This document shows positions 21,960-31,554 of a DNA stretch of 64,000 nucleotides, one piece after another; the first letter of the stretch is position 1, and each line of letters begins with the position of its first letter. The translations under genes and the position numbers were made by a program. Source of the stretch: Dendrolimus kikuchii (Eukaryota > Arthropoda > Insecta > Lepidoptera > Lasiocampidae); the NCBI GenBank assembly GCA_019925095.2, contig CM034411.1, positions 2,887,001 to 2,951,000 of the forward strand, in the 5' to 3' direction. Under the pieces are notes generated by a model. The model searched no databases. It was not told the DNA's origin and saw only the letters and a program-made list of their open reading frames with translations.

Positions 21960-22290
21960 GGTGAATATGTGTGGCCACGCGGAAGGATCGCGATACGAAC
22001 TCCCGCATCCTTGACAGCCTTCATATCCGTGATATGGTAGACCGAAATAAAGTCGCTTATGCCGGCATGGCCACATGTACTAAGACTAAACCTCTAGTCA
22101 AGTCTCCTCTGCCAGATCCTGGTAGAAGGGGTAGGCCCAGGAAATGCTGGGCTGACATTCTGGGCGATGATATGCATACCAATGGTCTCATAATAAGGAA
22201 TTTTGAAGATCGTGCGCAATAGAGAAGTAGAAAATCGGATCGCGAGCGAAGTGAACGCTCCTAACGCAACAGGTATTTAACGCTCGGATG
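21960..22290 (+). mobile_element. RTE-like LINE C-terminal fragment
   Basis: The frame 21971-22222 holds RRGRPRKCWADILGDDMHTN followed by GLIIRNFEDRAQ and a stop where related LINEs continue with a W. The RRGRP...W-x-D block is usual at the end of RTE-type polyproteins. It ends in a short (GATGAT) tail near 22295. Confidence 0.65.
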
Positions 22291-22399
22291 ATGATGATGG
22301 TGACTCCTCAATTCTGGCATAACTTCTATATCACACCAGAAATCATCATGTCATCCTTCGCTCAAGTTATAAATCTTATTTTGATTCTACCTTAGATCT

Positions 22400-22800
22400 A
22401 TCTATATATAGTCGCCTGTGGTCGAAATTCGACCATAATAATTAATTTAAATTATAAGTTTGAATATTATTAAGGTTCTGTTGTCAAAGACTATACATAC
22501 TTCTACAATCACAGATATCGCCAAGGCTACACTGTTAATATTACTTTAACAATAAACAAAAGAGTATATATGCGTGTCTGTGTCAAATACACGGTAGTGT
22601 GTGTAATGTTTTTTTAATTGATATAATGTATTTTTTATGCGTAATATTTTTAAAAAATATTAGCATTCTGCACTCCTTCTCTATATAAACTATAAGTGTG
22701 CGAAATTTCATACTCCTTCGTCTGCGCAATTTTCGTAAAAAGGGTACAAAGTTTTTGCTGTGTTTTTGCTTTATGTATTAATATATATAGGTAGATTGAT
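22400..22800 (+). repeat. RepH copy, uninterrupted
   Basis: GTCGCCTGTGGTCGAAATTC, CAATAAACAAAAGAGTATAT, TGTGTAATGTTTTTTTAATT and AGGGTACAAAGTTTTTGCTG. It gives the uninterrupted order for the copy at 6852. Confidence 0.6.
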
Positions 22801-22904
22801 AAACGAGGCCGTCTAATTATTAAATCCTTTAAAAAATCAGAACATCTACTCACTATGCTTATGAGTTACATTCTTCTTTCATGATGAAAATACATGATAC
22901 CAGA

Positions 22905-22995
22905 TGCCCAATTCTGCTATTACTCTCTCGTCAAAATCACCGGATACTATTGTCTCAATCGTGAGTTTGTCCATTTTCGTGAAATTTAATGTTTA
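22905..22995 (+). repeat. Short dispersed repeat
   Basis: CCCAATTCTGCTATTACTCT and CGTCAAAATCACCGG recur inverted at about 30880-30940. Confidence 0.45.
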
Positions 22996-23034
22996 AAATT
23001 TTTGGCAGTTTTTAATATTCATTTCGGCTGACGC

Positions 23035-23535
23035 TATTTCTCCTATTTATCAAGCACAACTACGGTCTAGCATGGAGTACTGCTCTCATCTTTGGGATGG
23101 CTCAGCTAAATACCAGTTAGAAACACTCGAGTCAATAAAGAAAAGAGCTAGGAAACTGATAGGCAATAACCGACTATTCGACGAGAGGCTTCAGAGCCTA
23201 AGTCATCGACGTAATGTCGCCAGTTTGTCGGTATTCTACAGGATACACTTCGGGGAGTGTGCCACGGAATTACATGACTTGGTTCCTCCCTCACCATTCT
23301 ACCAGCGGACAAGCAGACGTATGCACTCACGCCACCGATATATGGTGGAAATACCAACCAACCACCGCTGAAGACTGGAACTCTTTACCGTCGTCTGTTT
23401 TTCCTGAAGAATACAATCTAGGTGTCTTCAAGTCCCGCGTGAACAGGTATCTTCTAGATACGCCTGCTTCACCTTAGACTGCATTTCCGCCTGACGTCAG
23501 GTGCAACGTCAGTCAAACGCGAACCTAAAAAAAAA
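23035..23535 (+). mobile_element. CR1/Jockey-type LINE C-terminus, frameshifted
   Basis: Frame 1: MEYCSHLWDGSAKYQLETLE ... HRRNVASLSVFYRIHFGECA ... LVPPSPFYQRTSRR. The reading then moves to another frame, EDWNSLPSSVFPEEYNLGVF and KSRVNRYLL, ending at a stop near 23477. Both parts are strongly conserved in this LINE type. The frame change lies at about 23300-23370. The 3' UTR ends in A9. Confidence 0.8.
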
Positions 23536-24045
23536 TCTACTAATGGTAATACCAATTTCCTACTATTATTCTGCCGCGACGATAACGAGAGGATGTTGTG
23601 GAGTTAGTAGAATACGAATTCCTGACACTATCGCAGTGGAATCGTACTTTGAATATCTTCGCAACGTCACCAGATATTGAAATGGCAGAATTGGGTGCCT
23701 GGTACCAATCGTCAGCGTTTTGAATGTCCTTGGTCTTATTGTAACAATGTCCAAACGTCCATTCACTTGAAAAGTGCAATGAAACAAATCTGTTTGTTTC
23801 GCAATGTCGTAAGAGACCTCGTCTCGTGACATTGCGCGTACGCGTGACAGTATGAACGCAACTCTCTATTCATGTCCCATTTTGGTTTTGTTCGAAACTA
23901 ATACAAAGAAGACAAAGAAATTAATATTCATTAATTACCTCGTCGACCATCCCGTAATGCTTGGCTTGAAGACGAAAGTCTTCTAGTCTAGTCTGATAAT
24001 CAGAATTCATGCCAAAGTCAATTTTCTGCGTCATAGGGACGTGCT
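23536..24045. other. Unassigned sequence
   Basis: The two overlapping minus-strand frames at 23540-23832 show no domain. Confidence 0.35.
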
Positions 24046-24545
24046 GCACCACTGCAGGTGGTAGGGTATTTGCCCGACTGGATGGCTACCACCCCTGGTC
24101 TAGAGTATAAATAAATAAATAGATAATCGGCAAACAAACACACATATTGTATATCCCCAAATTAGGCAAGTTACGCTTGTGTTATGGGTAATATACAACG
24201 TACTAATCATCTGGGGCTGATCCCAGACACCCAGACCAAAGTAAATAACGGAGAAAATATGTTTCCGAAATTTACTATACCAGGAATCGAACCCGGAGCC
24301 TCTGCGTTGCAGAGAGGTAGGCCGGCAAAGGCTTAACCCGCTCAACCACAGAGACCGTCGAGTATGCCGCCATAACAACCTTGATTTGTGTTCCGGCATT
24401 AGTGATCAGGTTCCAGTCTCCATTAAGAGAGCAGCAGCACATTTTAGCACGTGTGGTGCTGCAAATGTCCATAGGCGATGGTAACCGTTTTCCATCAAAT
24501 GGGCCGTCTGCCTGTCTGCTGAACTCATGCAATAAAAAGAAAATA
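24046..24545 (+). mobile_element. SINE-A copy split by SINE-B
   Basis: CAGGTGGTAGGGTATTTGCC ... GGTCTAGAGTAT up to 24108, resuming at 24360 with GAGTATGCCGCCATAACAAC and running to an A-rich end at 24540. Taking out 24109-24359 and one GAGTAT restores the family order. Confidence 0.85.
24109..24359 (-). mobile_element. SINE-B (tRNA-derived) inserted in SINE-A
   Basis: The minus strand begins GACGGTCTCTGTGGTTGAGC (A-box region), then GGCTCCGGGTTCGATTCCTG (B box GGTTCGATTCC), a tRNA-unrelated body (GTCTGGGTGTCTGGGATC) and an (ATTT)n tail. It is flanked by GAGTAT at 24103-24108 and 24360-24365. Pol III-type internal promoter architecture. Confidence 0.85.
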
Positions 24546-24623
24546 AGACAAAACTACATAGAAAGGAGTGGCGTAGTTCAATTAATAAAGCTGTCTTCGA
24601 AAAGCAGCGTGTAGAACACTCAG

Positions 24624-24779
24624 ATGGGCAACGTCTTATCAAAAAGAACTGCCCTAAAATCTCCTACAGCTATACATACATACGACTCATCAGGATGGCT
24701 GTATTGCGCTCCTTGCAAAAGGACTTTTAAAACCAACTTTGCTTTCGCTAGGCACCTGCGCTCGCACAGCCGGACTTGA
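24624..24779 (+). pseudogene. Small ORF with one C2H2 zinc finger, probably a LINE tail
   Basis: ATG at 24624, 51 codons, TGA at 24777. Residues 29-54 or so hold C-A-P-C-K-R-T-F ... F-A-R-H-L-R-S-H, a C-x2-C-x12-H-x3-H finger, ending HSRT. Several animal LINE polyproteins end in just such a single finger, which is my preferred reading. A host zinc-finger exon is possible, but no splice acceptor in phase is obvious upstream. No paralogue occurs in the window. Confidence 0.45.
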
Positions 24780-24944
24780 CAAGGTTCGCCTTTGAAGGAT
24801 ACGTCAAGAAGGACTATTTTGCACTAATGCTCCCGCTCCGTCTCCTCCTATTGCAACACCACCTACCGGATTTCTATAGTCACCACTCCTGAGCCAAATC
24901 TGCTATTACAATATTATCTGAGTGGTCAATGGCTGGGGTCATAA

Positions 24945-25045
24945 GAGCACCATTCACACAGAAGTACGCAACCATCGCATGGTTATGACCTTCAAAAAGT
25001 GTTCTCCAGTGGAACTTATTTTGAATAAAATCTTTTGAATTTGAT
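24945..25045 (+). repeat. RepL fragment
   Basis: ATGACCTTCAAAAAGTGTTC, TCCAGTGGAACTTATTTTGA, ATAAAATCTTTTGAATTTGA; same as 31925-31990. Confidence 0.55.
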
Positions 25046-25339
25046 ATTGATTTACAATTAATACGCTAAAAACCCGAGTAGATGTCAGTAACGTGATGCA
25101 CTTTGAACTAGGACCCAAAAGTCTCAGTCCGCAAAACAGACTTAGTGTGACGAGCTCCATTAATTCCAATTCCCTACTTTTTAGAAACACTATTTACTTA
25201 CAACATTATTTTTGCCTTTGTGTGTGTTTCAGCGAAAATAATTACATGGTGCTCACGCACACATCGATTGGTGTTGTGTTTCAACTCTGAATGTAATCTT
25301 ATAGGAAACTGTCTCTCTATGTATTATTACTCGAAGGTT

Positions 25340-25525
25340 TCAAAATTCAAAAGTTTTATTCAAAATAACTGGAGAGCACTTTTTGAAGGTCAGACATATA
25401 AGTTAAATTTAATTTTACTTCCTAGTCTATGTACACCGCTTCGCAACCTGTTGTTGTTAAGGAGAAGAAGCGGCAAGAAACTCTCCTGCAACACGTCTAG
25501 CTCAAACTTTTTTTTTAACAAATTT
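25340..25525 (-). repeat. RepL copy
   Basis: AAATTCAAAAGTTTTATTCA, GGAGAGCACTTTTTGAAGGT, CACCGCTTCGCAACCTGTTG and GAGAAGAAGCGGCAAGAAAC. The uninterrupted order shows where the MITE at 31677 entered its relative. Confidence 0.6.
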
Positions 25526-25579
25526 TATACAGAAAGGTGTTACAGATCCGGCTCGAAGGACCATATAGAAGAGTATGCC

Positions 25580-25757
25580 TTTTTTTTACAAGGGGAAATC
25601 CATTTGCGGACCCCCCGCCGGGGTGACTTCGGCGGGGGAGTGTGGGACTCGCCGGCTAGAGAAGCCGGAATACCCACTAAAACCCCTTGATGCCACCTGA
25701 CGCCATGAGCCGGGGTCACGGGATATGCGTGAGCTTTTCTTCCGCGACCCCGGCTGG
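25580..25757 (-). mobile_element. R1-like LINE 3' UTR with 14-bp duplication
   Basis: TAGAAGAGTATGCC occurs at 25566-25579 and 25758-25771. The minus strand reads GTGACCCCGGCTCATGGCGT, AAGGGGTTTTAGTGGGTATT and CCGGCTTCTCTAGCCGG, and ends in poly(A). GGTTTTAGTGGGTA is shared with other R1-like 3' ends here. Coding part lost. Confidence 0.75.
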
Positions 25758-25869
25758 TAGAAGAGTATGCCTGTCTAGCAGACACACTGATGAGGTGGTT
25801 TAATTATTGTGGACTGTATAAAAGACAGATATCTAGATAGATGCTGGTTTATTGGTAGTTATAATATAC

Positions 25870-26040
25870 AATTTATGGTCGTCCGTCGCACTAGCCGTCG
25901 TGCGGGCGAGTGTTCCGCGATCCCACGGCAGCCGCGGCCTGCGGCCCAGCCGTGGTCGTGGGGCGGCCCCTCCTCTTCCGCGCGTCTCTCACCGTGCGTG
26001 TTCCAACAATTACTTTTCGAAGAATTAATGGACTTGTAAG
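25870..26040 (+). other. GC-rich island of unknown origin
   Basis: CCGTCGTGCGGGCGAGTGTT, CCGCGGCCTGCGGCCCAGCC and GTGGTCGTGGGGCGGCCCC stand out from an AT-rich background. The 76-residue frame at 25809-26039 spans it but has no motif. GCGAGTGTTCCGCG also occurs in the R1 3' UTR near 43374, so it may be LINE debris. Confidence 0.3.
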
Positions 26041-26094
26041 CAACTAGTGCATACTCAGTAAGAGGAAGACGTAATAAAAGGAAAGAAAAATATG

Positions 26095-26335
26095 ATTTTT
26101 GTATATGTTTGAGTGGATCCCTGGACAGCTTAGATTTACAAATGGAACCGGTAGATGGCGCTGGTATTGGGTGCTAGGATCCTCCTAGTCTCTTGTAACA
26201 ATTTTGATGATTTTTGTGTGTTTGAGTGGGTCCCCGGATGGTTTAGATTCACAATTGGAAGAAGGAGGCACTAGAATCGGGTCCTAGATTTTTATTTTTT
26301 TAGGGGAGGACAACGTCTGCCAGGACAGCTAGTCT
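26095..26335 (+). repeat. RepE fragment
   Basis: GGAACCGGTAGATGGCGCTG, TAGGATCCTCCTAGTC and GGACAACGTCTGCCAGGACA...CTAGT. Confidence 0.6.
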
Positions 26336-26569
26336 ATATATATAAAAACGAATTGCAAGATGTGTTGGTAAGCGCATAAGTCAACAACGCCTGGACCAAT
26401 TTGGCCAATTCTTTTTTAAATGTTCGTTGAAGTCCACGGATGGTTTTTACGGCGAGAAAAATTCGAATAATTGCCGGGAAAACCCTAAAAAACAGCCCTT
26501 TTCTTTTTCCCATACAAACGTTTTCTAATATTAAATTCAAGCTTCCAATCCGGTTTTCCAATCAGGTTT
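26336..26569 (+). repeat. Unclassified LINE 3'-end-like repeat
   Basis: TATATATAAAAACGAATTGC, GTGTTGGTAAGCGCATAAGT and GAAAAATTCGAATAATTGCC; this type of phrase is frequent in lepidopteran introns. Only one copy here. Confidence 0.35.
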
Positions 26570-26775
26570 GAACCCCAAGTTCACCTCTTAGTTTGAAGCT
26601 CTCTGGCAGACATCCCAGTCGGGGTTTTATAGTGGGTCCCAGAAGGGTGGCCAAAGTTCGTGCAAGCGAAGATACTTTGGTCACCCGAGCTGAACCCCAC
26701 ACACCGCCCTATCACCAGGGTGACGGTTCGAGGGAACTGGCGTGAAGTTATGTATGTATGTATGTATGTATGTAA
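26570..26775 (+). mobile_element. R1-like 3' UTR fragment fused to an RS tail
   Basis: GTCGGGGTTTTATAGTGGGT matches the R1-like core. At about 26728 the sequence becomes GAGGGAACTGGCGTGAAGTT plus (ATGT)n, the last 45 bp of RS. Confidence 0.5.
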
Positions 26776-27083
26776 AATAAAGTGTTATCTATGTATCTAA
26801 CATAAGACATATCAACCGGCCTATAATAGAGAAAGCCTGTATGTACAATTCCGACTCGTACACGGCCTCTCACAGAACTGCTTTATACAATCACTATCTA
26901 GGCCGCTCAAGCAACTAGTCTACCGGTCTATGGCGCCTTTCTTATTGTTCCACGTCTGTAATGACAGTTTCCCATGACTTTCTCTCGCGGTTTGTGCAAC
27001 CGTGAACTGTTATTCGAAGAAAACCTATTGTTTCATTTTCTTGATTGCAATAGATAACATAACGTTTGATGAACTAGAGCACA

Positions 27084-27262
27084 CTATAAATTTATATGAT
27101 AATAAGATACATACATACACCTCAACACAAAAATCAATAAATTAATGTCACACACAAGAACCAAAATAACTAATAAGCGTGTTAAATTCAAAAAATTAAA
27201 TCTAGAAATTAAGTTGTGAAAAAGGGTACGGAACTCGAGTCCGTAGAGAGTTGTTAATAATA
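27084..27262 (+). mobile_element. LINE-K 3' UTR fragment
   Basis: CATACACCTCAACACAAAAA, TCACACACAAGAACCAAAAT, GGTACGGAACTCGAGTCCGT and TTGTTAATAATAAAAAAAAT: the sense orientation ends in A-rich sequence. Confidence 0.7.
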
Positions 27263-27331
27263 AAAAAAATGATATGATCATAAGTACTTACAAATGACTT
27301 GTAACCAATTTAGGTTATACTTAGGTAGCTC

Positions 27332-27633
27332 CTTGCTCCTTGTTCCGGTGGTTCGAGCATGTGGAAAGAATGCATGATGAAAGAATGACTAAACAGATAT
27401 ATAATGCAGAAGTTGTGGAAGGCCACGACACATCTTCCATGATCAAATTGATCGTGTACTAGCAGAAGGTGATGTCAGGAGCCTTAAGAACAGACGAGCG
27501 TGCATGACAAGAGTTATGAATGTCAAAGAAGCAAGTGAGGTGTGTAAGAATAAGCCTGAATGGCGCTCTGTTGTTCGTGCCTACCCCGCAAGGCAACTGG
27601 CGTGAAGTTATGCATGTATGTATGTATGTATGT
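27332..27633 (+). mobile_element. RS LINE, 5'-truncated, 13-bp duplication
   Basis: ACTTAGGTAGCTC (27319-27331) and ACTTGGGTAGCTC (27634-27646) flank it, with one mismatch. It encodes the RS C-terminus from the RWFEHVERMHDERMTKQ region to QLA and stop, then (TATG)n. A deletion in the AAAAGTGGATGGATG block shifts the frame. Confidence 0.85.
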
Positions 27634-27829
27634 ACTTGGGTAGCTCGCGAATGAGACATAAAAGTGAGCTACATCCCATTTTGAAAGTGATGTCTCAATC
27701 GGACCACGAGTTGAATCAGCCCCGTTGCCAACAGAGAGCGACAATGTTGTCCATACGTACTGTTAGTCCCGAGCAATTATATGTTTAAAAAAAACACTTT
27801 TGCCTATTAGGACCTTTTTTATTTCACTA

Positions 27830-28134
27830 CTAGATTCTGCCCGCGACTTCGTCCGCGTGGAATAGTTTAAAAAATGAAAATCACACATTTTCCTAATTTG
27901 AATTTGGAATTGTCTTCTTTAAAATTAAAACTTTTTAATGATACCAAAACTAGCCAGATACAAATGGTATAGCCAAAGAGATCTTATTATAAGTTCATAC
28001 GTACTATATGCGAAAAGACTTTTTCCCCAACCTATTATGTGCTACTAGTGAGTGTAAGGGTTAAACCAATCTAGAGATTATATTAACAGCGCATAAACGT
28101 CCCACTATAGGGGAGGGTCCGATATATATATATA
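27830..28134. other. RepD-like end, then unassigned
   Basis: ACTAGATTCTGCCCGCGACT and TCGTCCGCGTGGAATAGTTT at 27828-27868 is an inverted RepD-type end. The rest is unrecognised. Confidence 0.4.
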
Positions 28135-28768
28135 TGTGTAGGAATCGTATTTGTTATTATAAAATAACCATATGACGGAAGTAGTCAATAACCGGACAGT
28201 GTTCTTTAATGTAGTAATCGGAAGTCGTTTAACCGGATTTCCACGTAGAAACATTTATTATTAAGCTAACGGATATCGGAAATGGAGTAACCGGATGTTG
28301 GAAGTCAATCTGGATGGCGGAAGTTGCTTTTATGAAGGAAGTGAAACTGAAGTGGCGCCACAGCGTTACCGGATGGTGTCACTACGGCGCGTGCCTGTTA
28401 CCTGTTAAATACGCGGTGTTCGGGCAGAGGAGGGGCAGTCTTAAACCGACAGTCTACGAGTGTACAACCAAGTCTTCAACCGACAGTCTGCATTGACAGT
28501 CTTGGACGAGGAGCACATAATATATTGTGGTCGATAATTACTGCTTGATAATCGGAGTATTCTTGAAGGGCAAATTGCTTGCTGCTCGACACCTGACAAG
28601 CGTGGATGCAACTCTTGGAGTTGTCCTAACATTTCTGTGTATTATTGTGCAATATTTAATATCGTAATTGTGGTAATTCCAGTGTAATTAAACTTTGATT
28701 ATAATATTTCAGACTATTATTGTGTTATTCTCGGAGCGTCATTCGTTCGCTCCCAGCGTGAACCCGAC

Positions 28769-28769
<1 letters not shown>
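28135..28769 (+). mobile_element. Solo LTR2, 635 bp, TSD TATA
   Basis: TGTGTAGGAATCG ... GCGTGAACCCGACA, flanked by TATA at 28131-28134 and 28770-28773. The interior matches 7522-8250 inverted, including CCGGATGTTGGAAGTCAA and CTGACAAGCGTGGATGCAAC. The GACTGTC minisatellite has fewer units, which accounts for most of the length difference. No adjoining gag/pol. Confidence 0.8.
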
Positions 28770-28839
<70 letters not shown>

Positions 28840-28862
28840 CACATGTATGTATGTTCTATATA
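28770..28862. repeat. (TA)n microsatellite
   Basis: About 90 bp of near-pure TA with ATACATAT interruptions, directly after the LTR2 duplication. The frames crossing it are meaningless. Confidence 0.85.
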
Positions 28863-28879
28863 GATATATACACACATAT

Positions 28880-29370
28880 TACTTAGGAAGGGGTTACATA
28901 TTTGTGCCGTTTGGAGTTGAAACATTAGGTCCATGGGGTCCATCGGCAAAGAGTTTCTTCAATAAGGTTTGCAAGAAACTCTTTGATGCCACCCGTGATC
29001 AGAAGGCTGGCTCATATTTCGCCCAACAAATAAGCATCGCCATACAGCGCGGCCATGCAGCCAGCCTTCGATTTGTTACAGTCTATAATCGCTTGTACAA
29101 TTTATTTATAACTGCCTCACGCGACCAGAAGGCTGGCGTCTATTTTGCTCAAAGATTAAGCGTTGCTATACAACGTGGTAACGCCGCCAGCCTTCTGGGA
29201 ACGTTCCCGGCATATGACAGTGGTTTGGGACCATTACCTTATTTTTAGGCATTTTTCCCTTTTTTATTTAGTTTTAGTGTTTATGTAGTTTATTTTTAAG
29301 TTAGTTTTAGTTTGATATTATTTCATTTGTTATAATAATATTCCCAATATAATAAAGTGAGAATTATACG
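28880..29370 (+). mobile_element. LINE-S 3' end, chimera of two copies
   Basis: An open frame 28847-29248 holds FVPFGVETLGPWGPSAKSFF, DQKAGSYFAQQISIAIQRGH and AASL, then jumps to 3'-UTR-like sequence (RFVTVYNRLYNLF). A second C-terminus follows (RDQKAGVYFAQRLSVAIQRG, NAASLLGTFPAYDSG and stop). Compared with the copy at 241-361, the first unit lacks about 24 bp after AASL. AATAAAG at 29350 suggests the 3' end. Two paired-arm stems are present (29000-29012/29059-29069 and 29125-29138/29185-29198). Confidence 0.7.
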
Positions 29371-29930
29371 ATTTGTAATCATTTTATAACTTAGTTTAAT
29401 TTTAGTTTTTAATTATGGTTTATGTTTAAATACTTAAGGTAGAGTCATCATGTGATATTTTTTATATAATTGCTACAACTTATATTATCTCTAATTTTCT
29501 ATATATATACTTATTTATATTTTACATTTATACATAGTCTAGAGGTTAACGTAACTTTGAACAGTTACGTGTTACCCACCAAAAAATGAGAATTTAACAC
29601 TAGAATGATAGATGATGATAGTATATTTCGTAAGACTGAACACCAACGTGAAACGTTATGTCAAACCATACCGCCATTAGAAATATTACAGTGCCATCTA
29701 GTGACAGAAGTAAGATAACTAACGAAAAAAATTCAAACTACTAATAGTAGGTTCATATATCTTACTACCCATTCTGTGTCTTGCTATCGGTTAACATGTT
29801 CACTACGCAACGGGGTCTAAGTGGCCCCGGTGTAAGGACCCGTACTGGGGCTGCGGCTCAGAAAATCTTACACTTTTCTGTGGTGCGGAAGTCGCTACTT
29901 CAATTAGGTTCAGTGTAGAAAAAAAAGAAT
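29371..29930. other. Unassigned, with LINE-S UTR-like start
   Basis: TTATAACTTAGTTTAATTTT at 29383 echoes the LINE-S UTR at 200-230. The remainder has no recognised content. Confidence 0.35.
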
Positions 29931-29934
29931 ATAT

Positions 29935-30475
29935 AGATAGATAGATAACACTTTAATGTACACCATTACAGAAAACTTACTAGTAGTCTAGACTTGTATT
30001 ATTCTAATTGGTCAAAGGTCTGCCTTATCGCTAAAAAGCGATCTCTTCCGGACAACCCGTGGCAAGAATATTGCTGATTAGGAGTTGCATTGTTGGTATA
30101 CATTATTATTGTACCATTACTTACATTTGTATGTATGTGTGTATGCAAATACTAATATTAAACATAATAAATATATACCTATATGCAATATAATACTAAT
30201 TATATAAAATTACATATCATATTGCAGATAGAATTTCCTGGCCATGTTCTTAAATGTTAATTGATATTTTACTTGTCTGACAGGAACAGGCAATGTATTC
30301 CAAAGTTGGTCAGCTTTAACCGTGAAAGAATTATTGAAAAACGTTGTATTATGAATAGGAGTAATAAGTCTATGTTGACTGGACGGGCGTAAATTGTGAG
30401 AGCAAGAAATAAATCCGAAGCGTTCTTTAAGGTACTGTGGAGTAGTAGAGATGAATAAAATATTATAAAATAGGG
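29935..30475 (-). mobile_element. LINE-J 3' end with C-terminal codons
   Basis: On the minus strand, 30475-30225 encodes TTPQYLKERFGFISCSHNLR, PSSQHRLITPIHNTTFFNNS and DQLWNTLPVPVRQVKYQLTF. This is the conserved end of a CR1/Jockey-type polyprotein. The 3' UTR follows with GGAAGAGATCGCTTTTTAGC and an end in (CTAT)n. It links the GCGATCTCTTCC 3' UTR to a coding region. Confidence 0.75.
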
Positions 30476-30772
30476 GTGTACGAATAATTCGAACTTACGA
30501 ATTATTCGTTCCAAATCGAATATGAACATATATTGAAATTGAGCAATTGTTTTCTCCGGGTAATTGATTTTTAATCAATAAATATATTATTCGTATGTAG
30601 AATATTTTGATACAGGATGTAATGGAATTCAAATTGGAAACAATAGAAAATCCAGTGATGACATTTCAATAATTTGCGAATTATTCGAAATTTTTCTAAT
30701 TGTGTGATTCGAATTTCGAATCGAATATTAATATTCGATTCGATTCAATTCGAACGATATTCGCACACCCCT
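30474..30772. mobile_element. hAT-type MITE
   Basis: The terminal inverted repeats are AGGGGTGTACGAATAATTCG and CGAACGATATTCGCACACCC-CT. Flanks TATAAAAT and TATAAAGC suggest an eroded 8-bp duplication. The interior is palindrome-rich (CGAATTTCGAATCGAATATT). No transposase. Confidence 0.65.
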
Positions 30773-30774
30773 AC

Positions 30775-31284
30775 TATAAAGCAATGAAAGAATGTGAGTA
30801 TTCCGGCGAAAATGAATTGGCAACCACTTGAGTTTTATACGCCATTGGAATTAACAGAATAGCGGAACCAGGTAAATCTACCATTAAGACGATACTGTGC
30901 GGCGATTTTGACGAGATATTAATAGCAGAATTGGGCCCCACTGCTTAGCCCCATCCCAAAAGTTCCCAACGTGACTAGAGATTTCACTTAAAAAATCTGT
31001 GTAATATAAACATAACGAAGGCTGTCGTTAAGCCATTTTTCACATGTGAATTGGGTCGGACGTAGCGGTGTCGCGTTAGTGTGTCTAGGGCCACTAGAGT
31101 ACCCTTCTAGTCTCAGAGAGCGGGTAGCGACACCCTTTGTGCTTTTTTTAGCTTTTCATATTATGTATGCTTGGTAAAAGCCGCTGGGATATGTCTTTAA
31201 ACTGACAAATGTCAAGGACTTTTGCCTACCCACAACCATACTTACCTATACATATTGTGAGTTTTGAGTTAGCTTAGACAATAT
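30775..31284. other. Mostly unassigned; one dispersed repeat piece
   Basis: 30860-30975 shares CGTCAAAATCGCCG and AATTCTGCTATTA (inverted) with 22905-22995. Nothing recognised after 31000. Confidence 0.35.
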
Positions 31285-31515
31285 TAAAAATGGGGCCTCT
31301 TAGGACCACGCCTGCCAGGGCTGCAGAGAGGCTAACTCATATACCCGTAGCCCTGGCATAACGCGAAGGACTTAACACCCAGGGGTTTTAGTGGGTATCC
31401 CTAACTGGGGAGTGGCAATAGCATGGCATCAGTTGTGACTGGGCATGCTAGTGCCATCCCCGATCTGGCGAATCCCAGTCCCCCCAAGGTTCTGCCCTTG
31501 TCGCGGCTTAAAAAG
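31285..31515 (+). mobile_element. R1-like LINE 3' UTR
   Basis: GGACCACGCCTGCCAGGGCT, CAGGGGTTTTAGTGGGTATC and GCTAGTGCCATCCCCGATCT, ending CGCGGCTTAAAAAG. CACGCCTGCCAGGGC also occurs at 43503 in the R1 LINE. Confidence 0.6.
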
Positions 31516-31554
31516 AATTTGAGATATATATAGAATATGAAATATTAAGAAAAA

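Noticed and set aside
28695..28949. Overlapping frames on both strands
   Set aside because: They are translations of a (TA)n microsatellite (YIYIYI repeats).
30775..30990. Upstream continuation of LINE-J coding sequence
   Set aside because: Part of it recurs at 22905-22995 as a short dispersed repeat, so the apparent translation is not reliable.
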